Origin: Gaiellasilicea sp963761905
Lineage (GTDB): Bacteria; Actinomycetota; Thermoleophilia; Gaiellales; Gaiellaceae
Length of the DNA: 64,000 nt
Direction of reading: 5' to 3'
Assembly (NCBI GenBank): GCA_963761905.1
Contig: CAVXIQ010000008.1
Location: forward strand, 62,001-126,000
Part shown: positions 8,133-15,655 of the stretch, one piece after another
How the letters are laid out: every line of letters begins with the position of its first letter
How positions within the stretch are numbered: the stretch's first letter is position 1
Notes under the pieces: generated by a model
The model's database searches: none
What the model was told of the DNA's origin: nothing
Seen by the model: the letters and a program-made list of their open reading frames with translations, nothing else
Position numbers and translations under genes: made by a program

Positions 8133-10335
8133 ATGACTTTTTGCGGCTACAACGTGCGTATGCGTGCCCGGTTCCTGCAGCTCGGCGGCGCTCTCTGCGC
8201 GCTCGGCGTTCTCCTCGCCCTGCCGGCCGCCGGCGCCCAGGCGGCGTTCCCCGGCGCGAACGGGCTGATCGCGTTCGAGCGCGGCGGGGACATCTACACG
8301 GTGACGTCGGACAGCTCTCACACCGTCAGCTCGTCGGCGCTCGTGACCGGCGCCAGCGACCCGGCCTGGTCGCCGGACGGTGAGCAGCTCGCCTTCAGCC
8401 AGGGCGGCTCGATCAAGATCCTGACGATCGACGATCCGGCCGCGGACGACGCTCGACACCGGGACGTCGCCGGCGTGGTCGTCCGACGGGAGTCTGCTCG
8501 TCTACGAGAAGGGCTCCGATATCTGGGTCATCTCGGCAGACGGCGCCGGCAGTCGGCCGCAACCTCTCGAACAGCGCCGGACGCAGAGGACGATCCCGCC
8601 TGGTCGTCCGACGACGACGTGATCGCGTTCACGCGGACGCCGAGCGGCGGGGGCAACTCCGACATCTACACGATGACCGCGCCGACGAGCGCGACGACGG
8701 GTGGCGGCGGGAGCCTGACGGCTCGGACCACCGTCTCGTCGAACGAGTTCGATCCCTCCTGGTCGCCGGACGGCGAGACGATCGCGTTCACCTCCGACCG
8801 CGCGCCGCACGCCGGGATCGACCAGATCTACACGATCGCCGACGGCGCCGCTCCCGGCACCGAGGTGCGACTGACGATTTCGACCGTCGACGATGCAGAG
8901 CCGGCGTACTCGCCGGATGGGAGTCAGGTGGCCTTCAGCCGTGCCGGCGGCGGGATCACCTCGGTCGGCACTCCGATCACTCTGGTTGCCGGCGACGCCA
9001 ATCCCGACTGGGGGACGAGGTCGAACAGCGCGACGACGCCGCCTGCGAGCTCGGCGCCGGTCAACACCGTCCCGCCGAAGGTGATCATCTTCGGCAGCAC
9101 CGGAATCCCCCAAGTCGGCGTCACCGTCTCCTCATCAGTCGGATCGTGGACGGGCGGCTCGCTGACGTACAGCTACCAGTGGAAGAAGTGCCAGCCGAAG
9201 GACGGCCCGTGCTACCGGATCCTGACGCCGGCGGCGAACTTCTCGACCTTCCTCCCGACCGGGGATCTGATCGGCTGGTCGCTGCGGGTCGAGGTCACGG
9301 CGAAGAACTCGTTCGGAGAGACGACGGCGCAGTCCGAGTCGACGCCGCTCGTGATCGGGAATCCGCCGGTGAACACGGTTCGCCCGCAGATCTCCGTCTG
9401 GTCGACGAATCCCACGGTCGGCCAGGAGCTCACCGTTACGAGCGGCAGCTGGACGGGCCTCTCCCCGCTCACGTACAGCTACCAGTGGCGCCGCTGCGAT
9501 CCTCCGGGGACGCTGCCGAGCTGCGTCGCGATCGCCGGGCGCGATCGGGACGAGCTACACGACGACCGATGCCGATCTCGGCGTGACGCTGCGCGTCTAC
9601 GTCACCGCGACCAACGCGGGCGGCTCGACGACGGCCTTCTCCGACCACACCTTCCCGACGATTCCCGCGCCGCGGTTTGCTCCCTCGGTGACAACGCCGC
9701 CGACGATCACCGGGGTCGCGGAGCTCGGGCGCACGCTTGTCGGGTCGCGGGGAACGTGGTCGGGCTTCGCCCCGATCCGCTACGTCTCGACGTGGCAGCG
9801 GTGCGACGCGACGGTCACGGTCTGCAAGGCGGTCAAGAGCGTCAAGGGGATGAACTACAAGCTCGGAGAGGCCGACATCGGCTACCGGATCCGTCTCTCC
9901 GTGGTCGCGGTGAATTCGATCGGCAGCCTGCGCGCGCCTTCCGAGGCGACCGAGTCGATCATCCTCGGCCCGCCGAAGCCGAAGGGCCGGCGGGTCGTCG
10001 GCACGTCCGCTCACGACTACGTCCCGGGCGGTGGCGGCGATGACGTCCTCAGCGGGCTCGCCGGGAACGACACGCTGATGGGCGGCAAGGGCGACGACAA
10101 GATCACGGGCGGCGCCGGGAACGACTACGTCGATGCCGGTGGGGGAGTCGACAACGTCGATGCCGGCGCGGGCAGCGACACCGTGCTCGTCGCCGACGGC
10201 GAGATCGACACGGTCGAATGCGGCGAGGGGAACGATCGCGTGATCGCGGACGCGTCCGACCGGCTCAGCGGCTGCGAAGCGGTCAGCTTCCCGGCCACGA
10301 CGCCGACGCCGACTCCGACGCCGACGAGCCCGTAG
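8133..10335 (+). CDS. Secreted TolB-like propeller / Ig-like / RTX protein (frame breaks)
   Basis: Exported protein of about 730 residues, read by joining frames. A signal peptide (about residues 10-35, ending AGAQA) is followed by five PD40/WD40-like propeller motifs of the type PAWSPDGEQLAF, then three repeats around SGSWTGLSPLTYSYQWRRC (bacterial Ig-like domains with paired cysteines). Next come glycine-aspartate RTX nonapeptides (GGAGNDYVDAGGG and neighbours), expected to bind calcium, and a Thr-Pro tail. The ATG at 8133 has GGGGAG eight bases upstream. Frame breaks fall near 8450, 8560, 8585 and 9540; homology continues across each, so I treat them as sequence errors. Role unknown; probably cell-surface or extracellular. 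Confidence 0.75.
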
Positions 10336-10336
10336 C

Positions 10337-10933
10337 TCAGGTCTGATCGCCGGTGGCTCGCCGCAGGCCGGCGAGCCACCGCGGGATCCGGCGACGCGCG
10401 TGTACGAGCGCGTCGTCGACCTCGGCCGCGGCGGTGTCGCCGTGGCGGCCTTCGCCGTGTCCGACGAGGACGTGCTCGGCGCCGAGACCCTGGAGCGCGC
10501 GGGGCGGGAAGAGCCGGAGGAACGGATGCACGCCGATCGGCTCCGCGCCGGCGCGATGGAACGGGATCGTCCCCAGCACGTCCGCGGCGACGAGGATCCG
10601 GCGCTCCGGCCACCAGAGCGCGACCTCCTGCCAGAGCCGCCACGACGAGACGGGCAGGAAGGTGAAGGGGGTCTCGGGCAGCGTGCGCGGCACCACGTGA
10701 TGCGGGACGCCGAGCTTCCAGGCGAGCGACGCGCAGTCGCGACCGTGCCGGTCGAGCAGCTGGATCACGCCTGCCGGCTCGCCGAGAGCGCGGACGCGCT
10801 CCTCGAGCCCCTCCATCTCGAAGGGGTCGACCAGCCAGACGCGGCCGTCGACGGCGAGCGCATGACCCGTCCTGCGCATCCGCGCGTCCTCGACCCAGCC
10901 GAAGCCGTCCTCGATCTCGTCGACCCAGCTCAT
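10337..10933 (-). CDS. MBL-fold-like protein with degenerate metal motif
   Basis: Protein of 198 residues resembling small actinobacterial metallo-beta-lactamase-superfamily proteins. It has a beta-rich N-terminus (RVWLVDPFEMEGLEERVRALG), then VIQLLDRHGRDCASLA where the HxHxDH motif would sit, and a later VLVGHGEG that fits the superfamily's C-terminal His. The first metal motif is reduced to HGRDC, so hydrolase activity is doubtful. The start ATG lies 6 bases after a TAGCGT hexamer. It is convergent with the secreted RTX gene (one base between stops). The function is not known to me. Confidence 0.65.
   Translation of the reverse strand: MSWVDEIEDGFGWVEDARMRRTGHALAVDGRVWLVDPFEMEGLEERVRALGEPAGVIQLLDRHGRDCASLAWKLGVPHHVVPRTLPETPFTFLPVSSWRLWQEVALWWPERRILVAADVLGTIPFHRAGAEPIGVHPFLRLFPPRALQGLGAEHVLVGHGEGRHGDTAAAEVDDALVHARRRIPRWLAGLRRATGDQT
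10352..10380. terminator. Perfect 12-bp inverted repeat at convergent gene ends
   Basis: GGTGGCTCGCCG (10352-10363) and its exact complement (10369-10380) flank a 5-base loop. It lies 17 bases past the RTX gene stop and inside the last codons of the convergent MBL-like gene. There is no T-run, so it is a weak or factor-assisted terminator candidate. Confidence 0.5.
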
Positions 10934-10939
10934 CGCTGC

Positions 10940-10945
10940 ACGCTA
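10940..10945 (-). promoter_or_regulatory. -10-like hexamer TAGCGT before the MBL-like gene
   Basis: On the reverse strand TAGCGT ends 6 bases before the ATG at 10933, repeating the leaderless spacing seen at other genes. The rest of the gap to lysA (10946-11172) shows only a GC-rich hairpin. Confidence 0.4.
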
Positions 10946-11128
10946 ACCGCCACGGCGATCTTCAAACGGCCGAGCCGGATCGCGCCCGCGGACGATCGTG
11001 CCCTCGAGCCGAGCAGACGGGCGAGGTGAAGGCGGTAGCACCCGAGGAAGAGATGTCGCAAAATCGTGACGCTTCGGATGCAGCTGGGTCACAGGATCCT
11101 CGATAGCGTTTCGGTAGGGACACCCGGG

Positions 11129-11144
11129 GTGCCCCTGGGGGCAC
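11129..11144 (-). terminator. GC hairpin downstream of lysA
   Basis: GTGCCCC and GGGGCAC, seven perfectly complementary bases on each side of a two-base centre, start 29 bases beyond the lysA stop in its transcription direction. There is no T-run; low-confidence terminator. Confidence 0.3.
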
Positions 11145-11172
11145 GTCGGGGGAGGTTGCGATGGCCGCGGCT

Positions 11173-12432
11173 TCAGACCTCTCGGGCCAGCAGATCCTCG
11201 ACCGTCTCCCGTCTCAGAATCTCCCGCGCCTCCCCGTCCCGCACGAGCACTGCCGCCGGCCGCGGCACGCCGTTGTAGGTCGATCCCATCGCCAGCGTGT
11301 ACGCGCCAGTCGCCGGGACGGCGAGCAGGTCGCCGCGCTGCGGCTCCGGCAGGCGGGCGCTCTCGATCAAGACGTCGCCCGACTCGCAGTGCTTGCCCAC
11401 CACGGTGAACGGATCCGCCGCAGACTCCTCGTCCGCCCGGTTCGCAAGCAGCGCCGCGTAGCGGGCGTCGTAGAGCTGCGGGCGCGGATTGTCGGACATG
11501 CCACCGTCGATGGCGACGTAGCTCCGATCGCCGGCTCGTTTGCTCGCGCCGACCCTGTACAGCGTGCAGGCTGCGGCGCCGACGAGCGATCGTCCCGGCT
11601 CGAGGATCGCGCTGGGCTGTGGCAGGCCGCGCGCCTTCCAGGCGCCGTCGACCGCGTCGACGATCGAGCGCACGAGCTGCTCGAGCGGCGGCTCCGGCTC
11701 GTCGAGCACGTACCTGACGCCGAAGCCGCCGCCGACGTCGACGACCGCCGGCGTCCAGTCGAGCTCGTCTCGCGCGCGCCCCGCAAAGTCCGCCAGCAGC
11801 TCGACCGCCTGCAAATGCGCCCGCGCGTCCAGGAGCTGCGAGCCCACGTGGACGTGCAGCCCCACGACCTCGATCCCCGCCTCGCGCCCCCGCCGGATGG
11901 CCTCCAGCGCGTCGTCGGCGTCGAGCCCGAACTTCGACCCCCGGTGGCCCGTGCGGATCGCCTCGTGGGTCTCTGCCTCGACGCCGGGCGTCACGCGGAC
12001 AAGCGCCCGCCCGACGCCGGCGGAGGCCGCCCGCTCGGGCTCGTCGAGCGAGTCGAGCACGACGAGCGCCCCCGCAGCCGCAGCCGCTCGCAGCTCCTCG
12101 TCCGACTTGTTGTTGCCGTGGAAGAGGATCTGTCCGCCTTCGATCCCGGCCGCCCGCGCGAACGCGAGCTCACCGAGCGTCGAGACGTCTGCGCCGATCC
12201 CCTCCTCCTGGAGCAGCCGCAGCAGCGCGACGTTCGCGAAAGCCTTCGTTCCGTAGACGACGAGCGCCTCGGGCGCGGCCGCGCGAAACAGGCGCGCCCG
12301 CTCGCGCAGCGAGCGCTCGCAGTACACGACGAGCGGCGTTCCGAACCGCTCGGCCAACTCGCGCGCCGCGACTCCGCCAACGGTCAGCTCGCCGGCCTCG
12401 ACCCTGGCCGTCTCCGGGAACAGTGCTAGCAT
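11173..12432 (-). CDS. lysA: Diaminopimelate decarboxylase
   Basis: PLP enzyme of 419 residues that decarboxylates meso-diaminopimelate to L-lysine, the last step of lysine synthesis. The fold-type III motifs are present: YGTKAFANVALL contains the PLP lysine (near residue 60), HGNNKSDEEL follows, then VGLHVHVGSQ, the glycine-rich GGGFGV, and near the C-terminus KHCESGDVL with the catalytic Cys. The ATG at 12432 gives the usual length; the longer frame upstream is antisense to leuS. A TTCACT hexamer 7 bases upstream may be its -10. It is divergent from leuS, and the two 5' ends overlap. Confidence 0.95.
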   Translation of the reverse strand: MLALFPETARVEAGELTVGGVAARELAERFGTPLVVYCERSLRERARLFRAAAPEALVVYGTKAFANVALLRLLQEEGIGADVSTLGELAFARAAGIEGGQILFHGNNKSDEELRAAAAAGALVVLDSLDEPERAASAGVGRALVRVTPGVEAETHEAIRTGHRGSKFGLDADDALEAIRRGREAGIEVVGLHVHVGSQLLDARAHLQAVELLADFAGRARDELDWTPAVVDVGGGFGVRYVLDEPEPPLEQLVRSIVDAVDGAWKARGLPQPSAILEPGRSLVGAAACTLYRVGASKRAGDRSYVAIDGGMSDNPRPQLYDARYAALLANRADEESAADPFTVVGKHCESGDVLIESARLPEPQRGDLLAVPATGAYTLAMGSTYNGVPRPAAVLVRDGEAREILRRETVEDLLAREV

Positions 12433-12461
12433 TCGCGGCAGTGAAGCAGCTTCTTCCGTAG
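12423..12461 (+). CDS. Putative leucine-codon leader peptide before leuS
   Basis: Twelve-residue reading frame from GTG 12423 to TAG 12459-12461, translating as (M/V)LAFAAVKQLLP. It contains CTA, CTT and CTT; the last two are adjacent and both codon types are rare in this GC-rich DNA. A shorter frame starts at GTG 12441 (VKQLLP). It is followed by alternative stems (CTTCC 12453-12457 with GGAAG 12466-12470, or GGAAGC 12466-12471 with GCTTCC 12493-12498) and a T-run terminator. This is the layout of leader-peptide attenuation. No good Shine-Dalgarno is seen, so it may be leaderless. Overlap with the lysA start makes chance conservation hard to exclude. Confidence 0.4.
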   Translation: MLAFAAVKQLLP

Positions 12462-12502
12462 CGCAGGAAGCGAACGCGGCCCCGCCGCGGCAGCTTCCCC
12501 CG

Positions 12503-12526
12503 GCCTCTCTCGCGAGAGGCTTTTTT
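12503..12526 (+). terminator. Intrinsic terminator (attenuator) upstream of leuS
   Basis: GCCTCTC, loop TCGC, GAGAGGC, then six T. This canonical Rho-independent terminator sits 22 bases before the leuS start and after the leucine-codon leader. It has no upstream gene on this strand to terminate, so premature termination control of leuS is the natural reading. I do not see the conserved T-box sequence. Confidence 0.75.
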
Positions 12527-12548
12527 GTACCCCGAGCCAGGTGTCCGG

Positions 12549-14981
12549 ATGAGCGAGCCAACCGAGCGATACGACCCGCAGGCGATCGAGGCCAAGTGGC
12601 AGAGCGTCTGGGAAGGCGAGCAGGCCTTTGCGGTCGCGAACCCCAGCGCGTCGGACTCGCGGCCCAAGAGCTACGTGCTCGAGCAGCTTCCCTACCCGTC
12701 CGGCAACCTGCACATGGGCCACATGCTCGTCTACACGATCGGCGACGTCGCGACTCACTTCCGGCGCCGGAACGGCTTCCGCGTCCTCCACCCGTTCGGG
12801 TTCGACTCGTTCGGGCTGCCCTCGGAGAACGCCGCGATCCGCGAGGGCCGCCACCCACGCGAGACCGTGGAGCGCAACATCGAGGCGATCCGAGCGTCGA
12901 TGCGGAAGATCGGCTGGTGGATCGACTGGTCGCGCGAGCTCTCCACGCACGAGCCCGGCTACTACCGCTGGCAGCAATGGCAGTTCCTCGAGTTCCTCGA
13001 GCGCGGCCTCGCCTACCGCAAGCCCGCGCCGGTCAAGTGGTGCCCGAACGACCAGACCGTGCTCGCGAACGAGCAAGTCCTCCCGGACGGGACCTGCGAG
13101 CGCTGCGGCGCCGAGGTCGAGTCGCGGCTGATGGAGCAGTGGTTCTTCCGGATCACCGACTACGCGCAGGCGCTGCTCGACGATCTCGAGACCGTCGACT
13201 GGCCGGACTCGATCAAGGCGCGCCAGCGCAACTGGATCGGCCGCTCGGAGGGCGCCGAGGTCAGCTTCCGGATCGACGAGTGGGACGAGGACGTCGCCGT
13301 CTTCACGACGCGCCCCGACACGCTTTTCGGCGCCACGTTCTTCGTGCTCGCGCCGGAGCACGAACTGGTCGCACGGATCGACTCGGCCGAGGTGCAGGAC
13401 TACGTCCGCCAGACCGCCGCCAAGAAGACCGAGGAACGAGCGGCGGCCGAAGAGAAGACGGGTGTCTTCACGGGCCTCCACGCGATCAACCCCGTCAACG
13501 ACGAGCGGATCCCGATCTACGTCGCCGAGTACGTCCTGACCGACTACGGGACCGGCGCGATCATGGCCGTGCCCGCGCACGATCGCAGGGACTTCGACTT
13601 CGCCCGCGCCTTCGGGCTGCCGATCCGGCACGTGGTGAAGCCCGTCCACGGTGACCTGGACGAGAGCGAGCCGTACACCGAGCACACCGAGGGCGAGGTG
13701 CTCGTCAACTCCGGCGAGGTCGACGGCCTCGCGGCGCCCGAGGGCGGACGCAGGCTCGTCGAGCGGCTCGAGCGCGAGGGACGCGGGCGCTTCGCGGTCA
13801 ACTTCCGGCTGCGCGACTGGGGCTTCTCGCGCCAACGCTACTGGGGCTGTCCGATTCCGATCGTCTACTGCGACGCCTGCGGGATCGTGCCGGTGCCGGA
13901 GAGCGAGCTGCCCGTCGTGCTTCCCGAGATCGAGGACTTCAAGCCGCGGGGCCGGCCGCCGCTCGCCCAGGCGGAGGAATGGGTGAACGTGCCCTGTCCT
14001 TCCTGCGGCGGGCCTGGACGGCGCGAGACCGAGACGATGGACACCTTCGTCGACTCCTCGTGGTACTTCCTCCGCTACTGCGACCCGACGAACGACACGG
14101 CGCCGTTCGACCGCGCGATCGTCGACTACTGGAACCCCGTCGACCTGTATATCGGCGGCGTCGACCACGCGACGATGCACATGATCTACGCCCGCTTCTG
14201 GGTCAAGGTGCTGAACGATCTCGGCCTCGTCGGCTTCCGCGAGCCGTTCTCGAGCTTCTATTCGAACGGCTGGGTCACGATGGGCAACACGAAGATCTCG
14301 AAGCGCTCGGGGGGCGCATCCATCGGCCCGGACCAGTTCGTCGACCGCTACGGCGCCGACGCGGTGCGGCTCTGCATCCTGTTCCTCGGCCCGGCCGACC
14401 AGGACATGGAGTGGACCGAGGACTCGGCCGAGGCGATGGCGCGGTTCGTGCGGCGGCTCTGGCGCGTCGTCAGCGAGGTGGCGGCGGGCGCTCCGCACGG
14501 CGAGCCTGCGGGTGGGCCGCTGACGCGCAAGGCGCACGAGACGATCGCGAAGGCGACCGACGACATCGGCCGCCGCTTCGCGTTCAACACCGCGATCTCG
14601 GCCGTGATGGAGCTCGTGAACGAGCTCTCGCGCGATCGCACCGGGCCCGATTCTCGGTTCGCTGCGGAGACCGCCGTCTCGCTGATCCAGCCGTACGCGC
14701 CGCACGTGGCCGAGGAGCTCTGGAGCGTGCTCGGGCGCGAGCGCCTCTGGCTCGAGCCGTGGCCGGTCGCCGACGAGGCGCTGCTCGAGCGTGAGACCGT
14801 GGAGATCGTCGTTCAGGTGAACGGCAAGGTGCGAGATCGCCTGCACGTCGCGGCGGCGACCGCCGAGGCGGAGCTCGTCTCGCTTGCTCGGGCATCAGAA
14901 CGCGTGCAGATGCATCTGAACGGCGGTGAGCCCCGGAAGACGATCGTCGTGCCGGGCAAGCTCGTCAACTTCGTCGTCTGA
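12549..14981 (+). CDS. leuS: Leucyl-tRNA synthetase
   Basis: Class I aminoacyl-tRNA synthetase of 810 residues that charges tRNA-Leu. The HIGH-type motif is HMGH in YPSGNLHMGHMLVYT (about residue 52); the KMSKS motif is KISKRSG (about residue 587). The CP1 editing domain with its threonine-rich TTRPDTLFG block is present, as are cysteine pairs of a zinc-binding insertion (CERCG, CPSCGG). ATG 12549 is preceded by AGGTG; an in-frame start at 12525 would lie in the terminator T-run. It is divergent from lysA and probably controlled by the upstream attenuator. It is intact, with no frame break. Confidence 0.97.
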   Translation: MSEPTERYDPQAIEAKWQSVWEGEQAFAVANPSASDSRPKSYVLEQLPYPSGNLHMGHMLVYTIGDVATHFRRRNGFRVLHPFGFDSFGLPSENAAIREGRHPRETVERNIEAIRASMRKIGWWIDWSRELSTHEPGYYRWQQWQFLEFLERGLAYRKPAPVKWCPNDQTVLANEQVLPDGTCERCGAEVESRLMEQWFFRITDYAQALLDDLETVDWPDSIKARQRNWIGRSEGAEVSFRIDEWDEDVAVFTTRPDTLFGATFFVLAPEHELVARIDSAEVQDYVRQTAAKKTEERAAAEEKTGVFTGLHAINPVNDERIPIYVAEYVLTDYGTGAIMAVPAHDRRDFDFARAFGLPIRHVVKPVHGDLDESEPYTEHTEGEVLVNSGEVDGLAAPEGGRRLVERLEREGRGRFAVNFRLRDWGFSRQRYWGCPIPIVYCDACGIVPVPESELPVVLPEIEDFKPRGRPPLAQAEEWVNVPCPSCGGPGRRETETMDTFVDSSWYFLRYCDPTNDTAPFDRAIVDYWNPVDLYIGGVDHATMHMIYARFWVKVLNDLGLVGFREPFSSFYSNGWVTMGNTKISKRSGGASIGPDQFVDRYGADAVRLCILFLGPADQDMEWTEDSAEAMARFVRRLWRVVSEVAAGAPHGEPAGGPLTRKAHETIAKATDDIGRRFAFNTAISAVMELVNELSRDRTGPDSRFAAETAVSLIQPYAPHVAEELWSVLGRERLWLEPWPVADEALLERETVEIVVQVNGKVRDRLHVAAATAEAELVSLARASERVQMHLNGGEPRKTIVVPGKLVNFVV

Positions 14982-15019
14982 CGAGCTTGGGTGCGCGCGT
15001 CGCTGCGCGGCGATTGGCA

Positions 15020-15060
15020 CGAAGTCGGCACGAACGCGTGACACACCTGTAACAGGTTCG
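15020..15060 (+). repeat. Shared intergenic element, copy 1 (upstream of comEA)
   Basis: CGAAGTCGGCACGAACGCGT is identical over 20 bases to the copy at 22699, and similarity continues (ACACA-C-GT-AC then GGTTC) for about 40 bases. It lies 17-57 bases before the comEA ATG in non-coding DNA and may be a promoter or operator. Confidence 0.6.
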
Positions 15061-15076
15061 GCGCCACCCTTCGGGC

Positions 15077-15655
15077 ATGCCCTCCTTGCCCGTCTCGCGA
15101 GGTCGTGCCCTCGTCCTCGCGGGCGGGCTCCTCGTGCTCCTCGTCCTCGCCGGGCGTACGTTCGCGGGCGGAAGCGAATCCGCCAGTCGACCGGCCGCCG
15201 CGCTCGTGCCGGAGCGTCCGGCCGACCTTACGGCGAGGCTCGTGATCCACGTCACCGGAGCCGTGACCGAGCCAGGTCTCTACCGGCTGAAGGAGGGCAG
15301 CAGAGTCGCCGACGCCGTCGCCCGTGCGGGCGGAGCGACGCCGTCGGCCGACACCGCAGCCGTGAACCTCGCCGCACCGCTCGCCGACGGGATGCAGGTC
15401 CTGATACCGAGTCGGGTCGCCGGTGTGGCGGGGGCGGCGGCGGAAGCGCCGACCGGCGCGGGCGCGCGCGTCAGCCTGAACGCCGCCACCGTGGCCGAGC
15501 TCGACGAGCTACCGGGTGTCGGTCCGGTGACTGCGCAGAAGATCGTCGACTATCGCGCTGCGCACGGCGGCTTTCGGACAGTCGATGATCTCGACGCGAT
15601 CCCGGGGATCGGGCCTGTCCGGATCGACCAGCTTCGCGAGCTCGTGGGACCATGA
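15077..15655 (+). CDS. comEA: Competence DNA-binding protein ComEA
   Basis: Membrane-anchored DNA receptor of 192 residues. An N-terminal transmembrane helix (about residues 11-30) is followed by an SLBB domain (VIHVTGAVTEPGLYRL, near 56-110) and a C-terminal helix-hairpin-helix pair containing ELPGVGPVTAQKI and AIPGIGPVRIDQL that binds double-stranded DNA. The stop overlaps the comEC start by four bases (ATGA). Together with comEC it suggests capacity for natural transformation. The repeated element upstream may be its regulatory site. Confidence 0.93.
   Translation: MPSLPVSRGRALVLAGGLLVLLVLAGRTFAGGSESASRPAAALVPERPADLTARLVIHVTGAVTEPGLYRLKEGSRVADAVARAGGATPSADTAAVNLAAPLADGMQVLIPSRVAGVAGAAAEAPTGAGARVSLNAATVAELDELPGVGPVTAQKIVDYRAAHGGFRTVDDLDAIPGIGPVRIDQLRELVGP

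Noticed and set aside
4440..8459. A 1,339-residue open frame on the reverse strand
   Set aside because: It lies antisense to the livK-like gene and fbiC, is Arg/Glu/Ala-rich without any domain, and is the usual codon-bias shadow of high-GC genes.
11161..12429. Forward-strand open frame of 422 codons over lysA
   Set aside because: Antisense shadow of lysA with no domain and no ribosome site.
12441..12548. T-box riboswitch upstream of leuS
   Set aside because: The space between the divergent lysA start and leuS is too short for a T-box stem I, and the conserved T-box sequence (AGGGTGGNACCGCG-like) is absent.
15014..15030. Sigma-54 promoter (TTGGCACG-N4-CGGCA) before comEA
   Set aside because: The -12 half is CGGCA rather than TTGCA/T, the -24 half is missing in the second copy of the element at 22699, and sigma-54 is not expected in this group.
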